Shown: positions 43,260-52,158, counted from the first letter of the stretch. The stretch is 64,000 nucleotides of DNA from Oscillospiraceae bacterium (GCA_017479425.1 JAFVCD010000043.1:1-64000); one strand, 5' to 3'. Numbers and translations: made by a program. The notes: a model not told the origin generated them from the letters alone.

Positions 43260-43854
43260 AAACATGTATTGCGCTATGGTTGACAATATGAAGCTCTCAG
43301 AAGAACGGCTTGAGGTCATCTTGAATGACTCTACGAAAAAGAAAAAGCGCACACTTTTACCGGCGGTTCTGATCGCTGCAATTGTAATGCTGACTGGAGC
43401 TGCCGGAGCCGCAGGATATGGACCGATAGTCAGCATACTGAGCGACAGGATGATTGTGAAAAGCGAGCAAAGCGAAGGATCTCAGCTTTCAGCTGAAAAG
43501 GTAGAAGAACTCCTGAAAAATGCGGCAATCCCTGAAGATTATGAAATATCCGATGTAAGTACGAGGGAGCTAGACCTATACACGAGAATCGCTGTCAGAA
43601 GTACGGGCGAGCGCGGCAGCATTTCGATCACGGCAAAGGTTTACAAAGATGAGGGCAACCTTGTCTCATCTTATGAGATCGACGAGGGTACCGAGCCGGA
43701 GCAGTTTAATGCGGGCGGCACGATTTTTTATATTGCAGGAAATATAGATGAGCTCAGCGCTCACGGCGAGTACGGCGGCTGTGAGATCAGCATACACGGC
43801 AATATAACGGATGATGAGATGAAAGAGATCATTAAAAGTGTTGCTGTGAAATAA
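43252..43854 (+). CDS. Probable membrane anti-sigma factor
   Basis: 200 residues from ATG 43252, placed eight bases after GGGAGG (an ATG two codons earlier is too close). A ~40-residue cytoplasmic part, one membrane segment (LLPAVLIAAIVMLTGAAGAAGY) and an outside domain of ~130 residues resembling DUF4367-type domains (FYIAGNIDELSAHGEYGGCEI ...). Overlap with the sigma gene and topology suggest it holds the ECF factor inactive until a signal arrives. The identity is by context; no zinc-binding HxxxCxxC motif is present. Confidence 0.7.
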   Translation: MSKNMYCAMVDNMKLSEERLEVILNDSTKKKKRTLLPAVLIAAIVMLTGAAGAAGYGPIVSILSDRMIVKSEQSEGSQLSAEKVEELLKNAAIPEDYEISDVSTRELDLYTRIAVRSTGERGSISITAKVYKDEGNLVSSYEIDEGTEPEQFNAGGTIFYIAGNIDELSAHGEYGGCEISIHGNITDDEMKEIIKSVAVK

Positions 43855-43969
43855 CACGATAAAACTGAGATGATTCTTTTCTCAATGAATAGATATTGTT
43901 CAAAATGGGTTTGGCAATAAAGCATTGTTCTACTTAACCGATATGAATTCCGGCTTGATAGATTATTGA

Positions 43970-44007
43970 TGCGCTCAACAGCTTTTATTTTTTATACGTT
44001 GAGCGCA
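43970..44007 (+). promoter_or_regulatory. Hairpin before the next membrane-protein gene
   Basis: TGCGCTCAAC and GTTGAGCGCA form a 10-bp stem with an 18-base, T-rich loop (TTTTATTTTTTATA). It may end the sigma/anti-sigma transcript or control the gene at 44028. The rest of 43855-44027 shows nothing else. Confidence 0.45.
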
Positions 44008-44027
44008 ATTAAAGGATGTGAAAATAA

Positions 44028-44756
44028 TTGAAACGGACAAAACTCATCTATTTCATCGACCTTGCGGTTATTCTGTGCTCCGTCGCAGCAATCATTATTT
44101 TCGGCAGGACTTACACATTTTATGAAATTGGCAGTCACACTTATATCGCCGTTCTTTGCGCTATTGCCGTAATACGGCTCGGAATGCAGGTATTCTTCTG
44201 CTTCAATGGCGACACCGCATGGGAAAAGCTTATGCCTACCGACGTTACGGGCATTTTCTGCATTCTTCACTATACTGCTGTTAATTTTCTTGCGCCGTCG
44301 ATGCTTGATATGAGCTTCAAAATCGCATTTTCTATGTATGTCGGTATAGCGTTGGGATGGCTTGTGTATCTTATATCCCGCGTCAGAAACCGGCAGATAA
44401 TTCTGGCTGTCTTCGTTCTCGCATCGCAGCCTCTTGCCGCATTTTTAATAATGCCGTCGCCGCTGACGTGGATTCTGTGCTTCGCTGCATTTTTCGCAGT
44501 TATGGCACCGGCGCAGTATTTTGCTCTGAAAAAGTATGATACGAAGCTTTGGCGAGCTTTTCCGGTGATTTTGTCGGGCGTAATGCTGATTGTCTGCGGT
44601 GCGATTTGCCTTGTGCAGTATTGTGCGGGTAGTCTCACCTTTGTAATGAGCATCCCGTATATTATAAGCCTGGCTGTCATTGTTCTCGGAGCAGGTCTTG
44701 GCTGTGCAGCCGGCTGGGGAGTATGGAGGTTCTTGTTAAATGAAAATCTTTCTTAA
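44028..44756 (+). CDS. Polytopic membrane protein, function unknown
   Basis: 242 residues from TTG 44028 with GGATGTG seven bases upstream. About seven hydrophobic segments evenly spaced through the protein (e.g. LIYFIDLAVILCSVAAIIIF, IPYIISLAVIVLGAGLGCAAG). No catalytic motif recognised. It overlaps the next small membrane-protein gene by 17 bases, so they are cotranscribed. Confidence 0.65.
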   Translation: MKRTKLIYFIDLAVILCSVAAIIIFGRTYTFYEIGSHTYIAVLCAIAVIRLGMQVFFCFNGDTAWEKLMPTDVTGIFCILHYTAVNFLAPSMLDMSFKIAFSMYVGIALGWLVYLISRVRNRQIILAVFVLASQPLAAFLIMPSPLTWILCFAAFFAVMAPAQYFALKKYDTKLWRAFPVILSGVMLIVCGAICLVQYCAGSLTFVMSIPYIISLAVIVLGAGLGCAAGWGVWRFLLNENLS

Positions 44757-44922
44757 GACCCTTGTGTGGGCGATTATTCTGCTCATAGGGCTGTTTTCCG
44801 GAATATATCTGTTGGATGGATATGTAGTTTGGAGAACGGTGCTGTTTTGCTCTATCTGCCTTGCAGCAGGAAGCTGTGCGCATAGGCTTTTTCAGTGGAT
44901 CGACAAGGAGTTTTCGGAATAG
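44740..44922 (+). CDS. Small two-segment membrane protein
   Basis: 60 residues, nearly all in two hydrophobic segments (FLKTLVWAIILLIGLFSGIY; TVLFCSICLAAGSCAHRLF) with a short acidic tail. Not recognised. It overlaps the preceding gene; the next start is only four bases downstream. Confidence 0.6.
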   Translation: MKIFLKTLVWAIILLIGLFSGIYLLDGYVVWRTVLFCSICLAAGSCAHRLFQWIDKEFSE

Positions 44923-44926
44923 AAGA

Positions 44927-45562
44927 ATGAGCACGCATTATTATGTTAGGAAATCATTTTATAAACTAAAGGAGCTAAAGTTTTCTTTACTAAGCTTCTC
45001 AACTTTCTTCTTTCTGATGGAAGCAATAACAGTGATGTGTTTGCTGCAAAATACTATAATGTTTCAGATTGGTTTCATTTTCTGTGATTTGATTTGCTTG
45101 ATATATTTCCTTTTGAGAACAGTGTTTATAAAAAGAAGTATAGAGAAAAATCAATTGGTATTAACGGACTATTCAAACAGAATTCTTAAAAGGCATTATG
45201 TCATTATTTCTATATTCATAATAATGATAGCGATTCACATTGGATACATTATTGCTAATATAGCTTTAGATTTGAATCAGGAAATAAAAACTTGGATATG
45301 GTTTGCAATACTGTTGCCTGTCCTTTACAGTGACAGCGTATATATATCTGGAATCACAGCTTTTGGAGAGGAAATGTATGCCAGCGGAGAGTATATTGTT
45401 TATTATTCTGATATAGACCAAATTACAGAGATCTGGGAAAAGAGAACAACATCAGGCAATATAGTGCTTATGACACTTTGGAAAGACGGAAGAAATATCG
45501 GGTACGATAAAATGTTTTCGGATGAATATGTTTATTTCAGAAAAAAAGTATTTAATTTGTAG
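44927..45562 (+). CDS. Membrane protein with C-terminal PH-like domain, function unknown
   Basis: 211 residues from ATG 44927. Four hydrophobic segments (two near 20-65 and two near 90-140) followed by ~75 soluble residues (ASGEYIVYYSDIDQITEIWE ...). The soluble part resembles bacterial PH-like domains in its strand pattern, as in the two following paralogues (inference). The gene is very AT-rich. Confidence 0.6.
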   Translation: MSTHYYVRKSFYKLKELKFSLLSFSTFFFLMEAITVMCLLQNTIMFQIGFIFCDLICLIYFLLRTVFIKRSIEKNQLVLTDYSNRILKRHYVIISIFIIMIAIHIGYIIANIALDLNQEIKTWIWFAILLPVLYSDSVYISGITAFGEEMYASGEYIVYYSDIDQITEIWEKRTTSGNIVLMTLWKDGRNIGYDKMFSDEYVYFRKKVFNL

Positions 45563-45599
45563 CTAAAATGCACCAATCAAATCTTGGAGGTATGCCGCT

Positions 45600-46223
45600 G
45601 TGATAAGACGTTTTCCCTGTAAACGCAGTCCTTTTGTGTATGTATATTTTGGGACTTCAATGCTTGGAACCTTTATAGCTTTTATAATTCGTGGGGCGGA
45701 TTCTCTTGATATTGAATACATAGCAACTCATTTATTCCTGCTCTTCACGCTTTACGGATTATTTCTGTTTCCAATGCTGACGTTATTTGTTGAAGTCAGC
45801 GATCGTAATATTACCTGCCGATGCTTGGGAATTCCGGTCGTTACAATTGACATCAAATCTATAAAAAGCATTAAACCGGCAGAAAAGCATGAAGTCAATA
45901 TGTTTGCATCGGCAAATGAGCAGATTACCATATCCTATACCGGCTATGGTGACAAACTTACTGTCGCGCTTCGCGACAACGAGGGGTTTATAAGCACCGT
46001 GAACGCCATAAAATCCGGAGAAAAGTCGGCAGAGTTAAAAAAGCCGGATAAAACGAAAAGCATTGTACGCTTGATTGCCGCTGTTATTTTTGTTGCTGCG
46101 AATGCGGTCATCTCGAACGGAGAATTATGGCAGTGGGTTTATACCTACCCGGCCGTGGCTGTGATTATAATAGCGGATATTGTCTTTCTGACGATGTATG
46201 TCAGGTCGTATTCACACGGTTAA
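45600..46223 (+). CDS. Membrane protein with central PH-like domain, copy 1 of a tandem pair
   Basis: 207 residues from GTG 45600 (GGAGG nine bases upstream). Two N-terminal membrane segments, a ~90-residue domain (ITCRCLGIPVVTIDIKSIKS ... ITISYTGYGDKLTVALRDNE) that looks like a bacterial PH-type domain, and two C-terminal segments. It is a paralogue of the next gene: the C-terminal half is almost identical at DNA level while the N-terminal half has diverged. Confidence 0.65.
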   Translation: MIRRFPCKRSPFVYVYFGTSMLGTFIAFIIRGADSLDIEYIATHLFLLFTLYGLFLFPMLTLFVEVSDRNITCRCLGIPVVTIDIKSIKSIKPAEKHEVNMFASANEQITISYTGYGDKLTVALRDNEGFISTVNAIKSGEKSAELKKPDKTKSIVRLIAAVIFVAANAVISNGELWQWVYTYPAVAVIIIADIVFLTMYVRSYSHG

Positions 46224-46251
46224 GCAGCCGCATTTTTGGGAGGCTATTGCT

Positions 46252-46890
46252 ATGGAAAAGAGATTTTACTGTAAGCAAAGTGCATTAACGTTTATACTTA
46301 TAGCCGTTCTCATATTTATGCCTTTAATTGTTGATGCTGTGCGCAATACATGCTCTATTGACGCTGAGTATTTAGCTGTATATTTTTCTATGGGCTCTGC
46401 TATTTACGGAATATTATCATTTCCGTTATTGACGGCGCACGCCGCCGTCAATGAGCGTCAAATTGTTTGCAGCATTTTGGGCCTTCCAATATATATAATA
46501 GATATCGAATCAATAAAAAGAATTAAAAGGGCGAAGAAGTTTGAAAAGATGAGCTTGTTTGCGCTATCAAAAAATCATATTACCATATCCTATACCGGCT
46601 ATGGTGACAAACTTACTGTCGCGCTTCGCGACAACGAGGGGTTTATAAGCACCGTGAACGCCGTAAAATCCGGAGATAAGCCGGCAGAGTTAAAAAAGCC
46701 TGATAAAACAAAAAGCATTGTACGCTTGATTGCCACTGTTTTTTTCATTGTTGCGAATGCGGTTATCTCGCTCGGAGAATTATGGCAGTGGGTTTATACC
46801 TACCCGGCCGTGGGTGTGATTATAATAGCGGATATTGTCTTTATGACGATGTATGTAATGTCGTATTCACATGACAGTGCGGAGGGATAA
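46252..46890 (+). CDS. Membrane protein with central PH-like domain, copy 2 of a tandem pair
   Basis: 212 residues from ATG 46252, eight bases after GGGAGG. Same layout as copy 1. The DNA from about 46583 to 46860 repeats 45926-46203 with few changes, including an ~85-base run with one mismatch, whereas the first ~110 codons differ widely. This is best explained by recent gene conversion or selection on the C-terminal half. Confidence 0.65.
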   Translation: MEKRFYCKQSALTFILIAVLIFMPLIVDAVRNTCSIDAEYLAVYFSMGSAIYGILSFPLLTAHAAVNERQIVCSILGLPIYIIDIESIKRIKRAKKFEKMSLFALSKNHITISYTGYGDKLTVALRDNEGFISTVNAVKSGDKPAELKKPDKTKSIVRLIATVFFIVANAVISLGELWQWVYTYPAVGVIIIADIVFMTMYVMSYSHDSAEG

Positions 46891-46892
46891 AA

Positions 46893-47054
46893 ATGAAGAG
46901 ATGGATAAATTTAGCGAGTGCGGTATTTCTGTTGGCAGGGGCAGTTTTTATGCTGATATTTTCGCTTCGTGAAATAGAAACATACAGAAAAATATATTCC
47001 GTATGTTTTATCATTGGCGGAGTTCTTCGTGTGATTGCCTATGTAAAAAAATAG
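46893..47054 (+). CDS. Small two-segment membrane protein
   Basis: 53 residues, starting two bases after the previous stop codon, with GGAGGG overlapping that stop. Sequence: MKRWINLASAVFLLAGAVF, a turn with charged residues (LREIETYRK) and a second hydrophobic stretch (VCFIIGGVLRVIAYV) ending KK. Function unknown. Confidence 0.55.
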   Translation: MKRWINLASAVFLLAGAVFMLIFSLREIETYRKIYSVCFIIGGVLRVIAYVKK

Positions 47055-47079
47055 TCATAGAGAAAGAAGGGTGCTGTTT

Positions 47080-47304
47080 ATGAAGTCAGATAATAAACTA
47101 TCGGCAATATTAAAAATATTTGCCGTGCTAACAACGTTATGCACAGCTGCAAATATCTGTATCTGGATATTCAGCGGCTTTGAAATTCAGATTTTGATGA
47201 CATCATTAATGTCGCTTTCCTGCTGCGCTATTATCTGGGCAGACTATTTTATATTGAAAAAGTCTCTGTCCTATATGAAAGGCGACAATGACCAAAGTGA
47301 ATGA
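47080..47304 (+). CDS. Small two-segment membrane protein
   Basis: 74 residues from ATG 47080, nine bases after AGAAAGAAGG. Two hydrophobic segments (ILKIFAVLTTLCTAANICIW; LMTSLMSLSCCAIIWADYFI) and a charged C-terminus. Function unknown. Confidence 0.5.
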   Translation: MKSDNKLSAILKIFAVLTTLCTAANICIWIFSGFEIQILMTSLMSLSCCAIIWADYFILKKSLSYMKGDNDQSE

Positions 47305-47399
47305 AAATACAAATCGTTATATTCCTTCTTGCCGATAATATAGAAGCGAAATGAGTGTTAAGCGAAACAAATCGGAATTTGATAAAGGAGCGTGATTGT

Positions 47400-47582
47400 A
47401 TGAAAAAGGCATTGCTTGCGATATTGGCGTCTGTATGGACTGGATTTATAGGTTCGCTGCTGGGCGTACTGCTTGATGAAACATTTGGTGGAGCAAGTTT
47501 TTCATTTATCCCTGTTCTACCAGTCATTTTTGTTATTCTTACGATGGGTGCATTTATTATTTACTTCAACGATAAGGAGTAA
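47400..47582 (+). CDS. Small two-segment membrane protein
   Basis: 60 residues from ATG 47400, after AAAGGAG. Two hydrophobic segments (LLAILASVWTGFIGSLLGVL; FIPVLPVIFVILTMGAFIIY) separated by DETFGGAS. Function unknown; one of a run of such genes. Confidence 0.5.
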   Translation: MKKALLAILASVWTGFIGSLLGVLLDETFGGASFSFIPVLPVIFVILTMGAFIIYFNDKE

Positions 47583-47588
47583 AACAAA

Positions 47589-47672
47589 TTGGAATTTGCG
47601 GAAGTGTTCTCTTTGAAAAAGAATGGTAAGAAGAAAGGCATCATAATTGCGATTAAGGCGCAAATGAAATGA
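47589..47672 (+). CDS. Possible 27-residue basic peptide
   Basis: A TTG codon nine bases after AAGGAG opens a frame ending KKNGKKKGIIIAIKAQMK. It fills the gap between two small membrane-protein genes, but nothing else supports it; it may not be translated. Confidence 0.2.
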   Translation: MEFAEVFSLKKNGKKKGIIIAIKAQMK

Positions 47673-47681
47673 GGAGGCTAT

Positions 47682-47894
47682 ATGGCTAATAGCGGAAACA
47701 GCGGCGGAAGCACACAATGGTTTGTGTTGGGCCAAAACATTTTGCTCTTATCTGTTTTTGCCTTTGACAAAAACGAGCACCTAATTATTGTGTATACCTT
47801 AATTACGGTATCGCTTGCCATAGATGTATTCTATTTAGTTAATATATTGATTCAAAAATGGCATAAGAACAAAAAGGACAAGGCTGATAAATAG
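47682..47894 (+). CDS. Small membrane protein, function unknown
   Basis: 70 residues; GAGGAGG lies before the ATG. A Gly/Ser-rich start (MANSGNSGGSTQW), two hydrophobic segments (FVLGQNILLLSVFAF; IIVYTLITVSLAIDVFYLV) and a lysine-rich tail. The layout could suit a bacteriocin or immunity peptide, but there is no direct evidence. Confidence 0.5.
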   Translation: MANSGNSGGSTQWFVLGQNILLLSVFAFDKNEHLIIVYTLITVSLAIDVFYLVNILIQKWHKNKKDKADK

Positions 47895-47911
47895 CGGAGA
47901 AGGATTCTATC

Positions 47912-49489
47912 ATGAAGCATAAAAGATTGCTTATTATAATGCTCGTCTTTTTAGTTTTCAGTTTGGTCGGATGCACTGAAGAAACGGATGACGGAGCTTT
48001 ATCTCAAGAGAGCACTGAAATCGTAAACGAAATTGACGATATTAAGACCGAACAAAACGGCATTGAATACTGTTTCGAGCAAGGATTGCTTGAAAAAGAA
48101 GAAGCGGAAGCTGTTATACAGAATATAGACACTTTTATATCGGCGTTCGGCACTCCCACTGAACAGATTGCGGTTTTTGTGGGAACGGAAAGCGAATCTG
48201 ACTTTACCGTACATATTTCTGGCAAAGAGCTTTCGCTTGAAGATTACACTTTGCTTTTCAGTTCGGCTTATGGCGAGCCGGAGGATGAGGTTATGGCGTA
48301 TGGCGCTGTTGCGGCGGTATGCGAGAGGGAAAAGCTTTGTGAAGTGGAAAATGAATATACCGACGAGGCTTTGGCAGAGTATTTTTCAAACGCGGACAAT
48401 CTCTATATCGCAGATTTAACCCTGCCGATGATAGAAGAGCATTTTCTCGATGCTGAGGCAGCCGCACACGGAAGATCAGCCGCAAAATCCTTCGCGCGAT
48501 ACTGCTATGACGCCTACGGAGGAGAAAAGCTGCTGGCTTTAAGCGCGGGAACGTTATCCCCTGAGGAAGTGACGCTTTTAAAAAATGAATGGCTGACTTC
48601 GATAGGCGCAAGCGCTGAATATACTCCGGTTGCCCCGCTGCAATATAAAAGATGCGTCGGTGCGCGCGCAAGCGACAAATATCCCTATGTTATAGAAGGC
48701 GAAAGCTATCGCATTTACTTTTCTTCGGAAGATGTAAAGGCTGAGGGGTATCAGGCGTTTATCGAGCCGTATATGACAGTTTCCCCGCTTTATGAGCTTG
48801 ATTTTGCAGATGCGAGAGAAGCCCTTGAGGGCATTGCTCCGGAGAAAAAATACATAGTCGATATATTTACGGATTTCTTAAGCAGCGAAAAAAAGTATGA
48901 GATTGATAGCGGATATTATGATAATGAGAATGATATGCTCGTCCTTCTAAAAGGCTGGAGCCTGGCGCACGAGGCGCTGCTGCACGAATATGTGCATTTT
49001 CTGACGCGCTCCTATATGTCATCGCCGCTCAACGAGGGGATGACTGAGGCTGTATCTAATTTTGTCTGCCAAAACAGAATGAGACGGATGCAAGCCACTC
49101 TGCATAATGATGAAGGCGAGGAGTTCCTAAAGGAAAACGATTTGTGGGATTATGAGTTGGAAAGTATAGATATAAAGAAGCTTTATACGCTTTTTGGCTA
49201 TAGATTCTACTGCTTTGGCGAAGGCGAAACAGTAAACGGAGATTATTATTCTATATGGGGTAAGCACTATGACAGGGTTCCGGAAGAAGTTACGTTAGCC
49301 TCAATGTCATACATTTCGGCAGCCAGCTTCAGCATGTATTTGTTCGAGCTTTACGGCATGAAAACCGTTTATGACGCTTCTGCTAATATGTTAACGCTGG
49401 AAAAGCTGTGGGGAAAACCCTTTGACGAGATCTACAACGACTGGGGAGAATGGGTAACTGCCAAGGTCTCGGAATACGGCGGATATTGA
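47912..49489 (+). CDS. Lipoprotein with HEXXH metalloprotease-like domain
   Basis: 525 residues. Lipoprotein signal peptide with lipobox SLVGC (Cys at ~21), then a long acidic region. The C-terminal third contains AHEALLHEYVHFLT (HEYVH) and, 19 residues on, NEGMTEAVSNF, a helix with Glu placed as the third zinc ligand of gluzincins. It should be a surface-tethered zinc peptidase, either processing peptides outside the cell or acting as a signalling protease. I do not recognise a named family. It lies between small membrane-protein genes in the element cargo. Confidence 0.7.
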   Translation: MKHKRLLIIMLVFLVFSLVGCTEETDDGALSQESTEIVNEIDDIKTEQNGIEYCFEQGLLEKEEAEAVIQNIDTFISAFGTPTEQIAVFVGTESESDFTVHISGKELSLEDYTLLFSSAYGEPEDEVMAYGAVAAVCEREKLCEVENEYTDEALAEYFSNADNLYIADLTLPMIEEHFLDAEAAAHGRSAAKSFARYCYDAYGGEKLLALSAGTLSPEEVTLLKNEWLTSIGASAEYTPVAPLQYKRCVGARASDKYPYVIEGESYRIYFSSEDVKAEGYQAFIEPYMTVSPLYELDFADAREALEGIAPEKKYIVDIFTDFLSSEKKYEIDSGYYDNENDMLVLLKGWSLAHEALLHEYVHFLTRSYMSSPLNEGMTEAVSNFVCQNRMRRMQATLHNDEGEEFLKENDLWDYELESIDIKKLYTLFGYRFYCFGEGETVNGDYYSIWGKHYDRVPEEVTLASMSYISAASFSMYLFELYGMKTVYDASANMLTLEKLWGKPFDEIYNDWGEWVTAKVSEYGGY

Positions 49490-49529
49490 TAGGCGACGAC
49501 TGAATTTCAGGAGCACAAGAGGAGTAAAG

Positions 49530-49880
49530 ATGAAATTCTTAGAAAAACTTAACGAAATATACGGCAAATATTTGTTCTTACCGATACCGCTTATTACTTG
49601 CTTATTTGCAATTATCGAGGCTTTAACACCGGACAATAAACATGCAGCGGGCTTTGTTATTGCTGTTGTCTCGGTTTTGCTGTCCTATCTATACATAAAC
49701 GGTGGCAAAAATAGTATTCCTCTATGTATTGCGCTATTGTATGAGCTCTTCGTTGTTTCAACGATGTTCTTTGGAAGCTTATTTAATATGTCTGACTTTT
49801 TATGGATCGTATTTATAGTAATAGAGATTATCGGGTTGGTGTTTACGCTGAGTATCATTGTTATAGATAAGAGACGTTAA
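49530..49880 (+). CDS. Four-segment membrane protein, function unknown
   Basis: 116 residues; GAGGAG lies before the ATG. Four hydrophobic segments cover almost the whole protein (YLFLPIPLITCLFAIIEAL ... IVFIVIEIIGLVFTLSIIV). No motif recognised. Confidence 0.55.
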   Translation: MKFLEKLNEIYGKYLFLPIPLITCLFAIIEALTPDNKHAAGFVIAVVSVLLSYLYINGGKNSIPLCIALLYELFVVSTMFFGSLFNMSDFLWIVFIVIEIIGLVFTLSIIVIDKRR

Positions 49881-49899
49881 TAGAAAGAAGGGTATATCT

Positions 49900-50325
49900 T
49901 TGAAAGCTATGCTTATTGTTTCCGGTATCTGGAACATATTCTTTGCACTTGCAAAATGGAGCCTGCAATCAAAAAATCAACTGCTCAAGTTTCTATGTAT
50001 AATCAACGGTATTCTTTTAGTATTCGTCGTGGCTGCGGATAGGCTTTTCGGGGTTAACGACAAGCTTCTATTACTGTCATTTTACTTCTATCTTTTTGTA
50101 GTTGGCGCTATGATGGATTTTAAGTATATTACCGAAAAGAATACTTTTTCTTTTATTGCGGTCATAACGTCTATCATTTTTGTAGTCGGAGCAATAGAAG
50201 TATTATTATTTGCCGATTATAATAACGCTGTTTCCGCCTGCCTCATCTTAACCGGATGTACTTTTATCCTTTCAGTTCCATATGAGAAGCTCTACGAGAA
50301 GCTAAAAAGCGATAAAACAAAATGA
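49900..50325 (+). CDS. Five-segment membrane protein, function unknown
   Basis: 141 residues from TTG 49900 after GAAAGAAGGG. About five hydrophobic segments and a basic C-terminus. It overlaps the CPBP gene start by four bases (ATGA), so both are translated from one message; a functional link to the protease is possible. Confidence 0.55.
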   Translation: MKAMLIVSGIWNIFFALAKWSLQSKNQLLKFLCIINGILLVFVVAADRLFGVNDKLLLLSFYFYLFVVGAMMDFKYITEKNTFSFIAVITSIIFVVGAIEVLLFADYNNAVSACLILTGCTFILSVPYEKLYEKLKSDKTK

Positions 50326-50978
50326 TGCAAGAAAAAACTTCTATGAAAAAGCATTTTAAAATCTGGCTTTATATATTGTGGTATTTGTTTGTGATGGTAT
50401 TTGCCGGGTATTTTCTTCCCAAGATAGGCAGCGCCTTTATTACGAACAACCTTACATTTTTCTCATATACATTGACATTTATATCCATTATTTTTTTATT
50501 TCCGATAGAGTTAGTAAATGCCGCAAAAGGCCTGAATAAAAAAGGGTTCTCCCGTCTTATTACCATAGGTTATATTACCTTCTTTCTTGAAGTATTTGCC
50601 GCTATCGGAGTCTCGTTATTAAACATTGAAAACCGTAACCAGATTAGTATTGATTCCGATGTTTTAGCAAATTCTTTTCTTTTGAAAACGACAATTATTC
50701 TGCTGGCTCCTGTTGCGGAGGAAATTATGTATAGGTTTTGCATCTTTTCTGTTTTTTCCTCTAACAAAATTATTGCATATATTGTATCAATTTTACTGTT
50801 TGCATTTATGCACGTTTAGGATTATGTAATATTTGATAATGACTATACACAGCTTATTGCAATGCTTCCTTATGCGGCCCTTGGAACAGGAGCATGCGTC
50901 TTGTATGATAAGACCGATAATATCGCTTACCCGATATTATTACACATAGCTATGAATACTATTGCTGAAATAGCATAA
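50322..50978 (+). pseudogene. CPBP-family intramembrane protease interrupted by an amber codon
   Basis: The frame runs from ATG 50322 with membrane segments and the family motif LAPVAEEIMYRF (EExxxR, catalytic Glu pair), then FAFMHV followed by TAG at 50817-50819. The same frame continues without change for 52 more codons (DYVIFDNDYTQLIAML ... YPILLHIAMNTIAEIA), which hold the expected final His-x3-Asn motif. CPBP (Abi) proteases process prenylated or bacteriocin-related proteins and often give self-immunity. A single point change therefore separates the two active-site halves; readthrough or a sequencing error are alternatives. Confidence 0.85.
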
Positions 50979-51135
50979 AGCCTATGAAATACTACTGCGT
51001 AAAACAACATGACATAACGGATTGCGGGACAAAGTAATGCTGTGGATTATTGCGGGATAAAAAATAAAAAGTAATGCCGTTTTCGGTTGATCGATAAATA
51101 GTTCTCGTAGTAACATAGAAGGAGGTCGAATATAG

Positions 51136-52158
51136 ATGCATTACTACGACGCTTATATATTTGCAGGAGCGGCGGCAATCGTTTTTGGCGCCGTTCTGAT
51201 AATAGGACGTAAGAGCAAAATAGTGCAAAGGATCGGTCTGGGCGCAGTTATTGCGGCTGTTGCCGTGTTCATAAACCTGCTGTACGCGAGAGAAGGCAAC
51301 AGCTTTATGGAGTATGATAAAATTTTTACATCGCGCAGCGTGATTGTTGCAGGCGAAGAAACTGTGGAGCTGCCGCGAATCATTGGCACTATTCTTGTGG
51401 AGGACGTGAGCGAACGCCCGGTTTACGCGCAGGAAAGTGACGTTACGGAGCTGTGCTCGATCCAATTCTCCAACGGAACAAAAATGCGGATGTGCAAGCT
51501 TAAAAACTCCCGCCTCTATCCCGAAAACACGTACAATTATTACCACGGACAATGCTACTGCTTCCTCTCGGATAAGCTCTTTTACAGAAACGCGTTTTAT
51601 CTGTTTTCCGATGAGTATGCCGAGTACCTGATCGTGAATATTATGGATTCAGTCACTAAGCCAATTGAAACCAGCGACGCGATAATGGCTTTTAACGCAA
51701 AGGACGTAGAAGAACACATGGCGCACTGCGATTTTGCCTTTGTCGGGAAAGTAGTAGATATTGCCGAATGTTGGGCGCCCGAGATTCCCGAAATGCTCTC
51801 GGATAACGGCGTGACGTATATCCGCAAGCTGCCGTACATGGAATATATTGTAGAGGTAACTGAGAGCATCAAAGGCGATCTCGAAGTTGGCGAAAGAAGA
51901 GATTTAAGAAAAACCGGAGGCTTGAATTACTCTGAGAGCGCGGTCGTGATGCGCTCTGACGACGTGCTTCCGGAGAAGGGAAATAGATATATTTTCCTTG
52001 CTGTGCAGCGTGACAACGGCACAATGTGGGCAAACGGCGCTTATTCCACAATTCCGCTCGACGGCGGCGAAAAATACTCCACTTATCCCGACGGAACGAC
52101 CTTCGGACCGGAAGAGATTGAGAAATACAGAGAGGCAATGATTTCTATACAACACTAA
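51136..52158 (+). CDS. Membrane-anchored protein with OB-like outer domain, function unknown
   Basis: 340 residues. Two N-terminal membrane segments (YIFAGAAAIVFGAVLIIG; GLGAVIAAVAVFINLLY), then a ~285-residue domain. The last third (CDFAFVGKVVDIAECWA ... EVTESIKGDLEVGE ... GNRYIFLAVQRDNG) looks like an OB/netrin-type barrel similar to those seen in TIMP-like bacterial proteins; this is pattern-based only. GGAGG is 11 bases before the ATG. The upstream gap 50979-51135 shows no gene. Confidence 0.6.
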   Translation: MHYYDAYIFAGAAAIVFGAVLIIGRKSKIVQRIGLGAVIAAVAVFINLLYAREGNSFMEYDKIFTSRSVIVAGEETVELPRIIGTILVEDVSERPVYAQESDVTELCSIQFSNGTKMRMCKLKNSRLYPENTYNYYHGQCYCFLSDKLFYRNAFYLFSDEYAEYLIVNIMDSVTKPIETSDAIMAFNAKDVEEHMAHCDFAFVGKVVDIAECWAPEIPEMLSDNGVTYIRKLPYMEYIVEVTESIKGDLEVGERRDLRKTGGLNYSESAVVMRSDDVLPEKGNRYIFLAVQRDNGTMWANGAYSTIPLDGGEKYSTYPDGTTFGPEEIEKYREAMISIQH

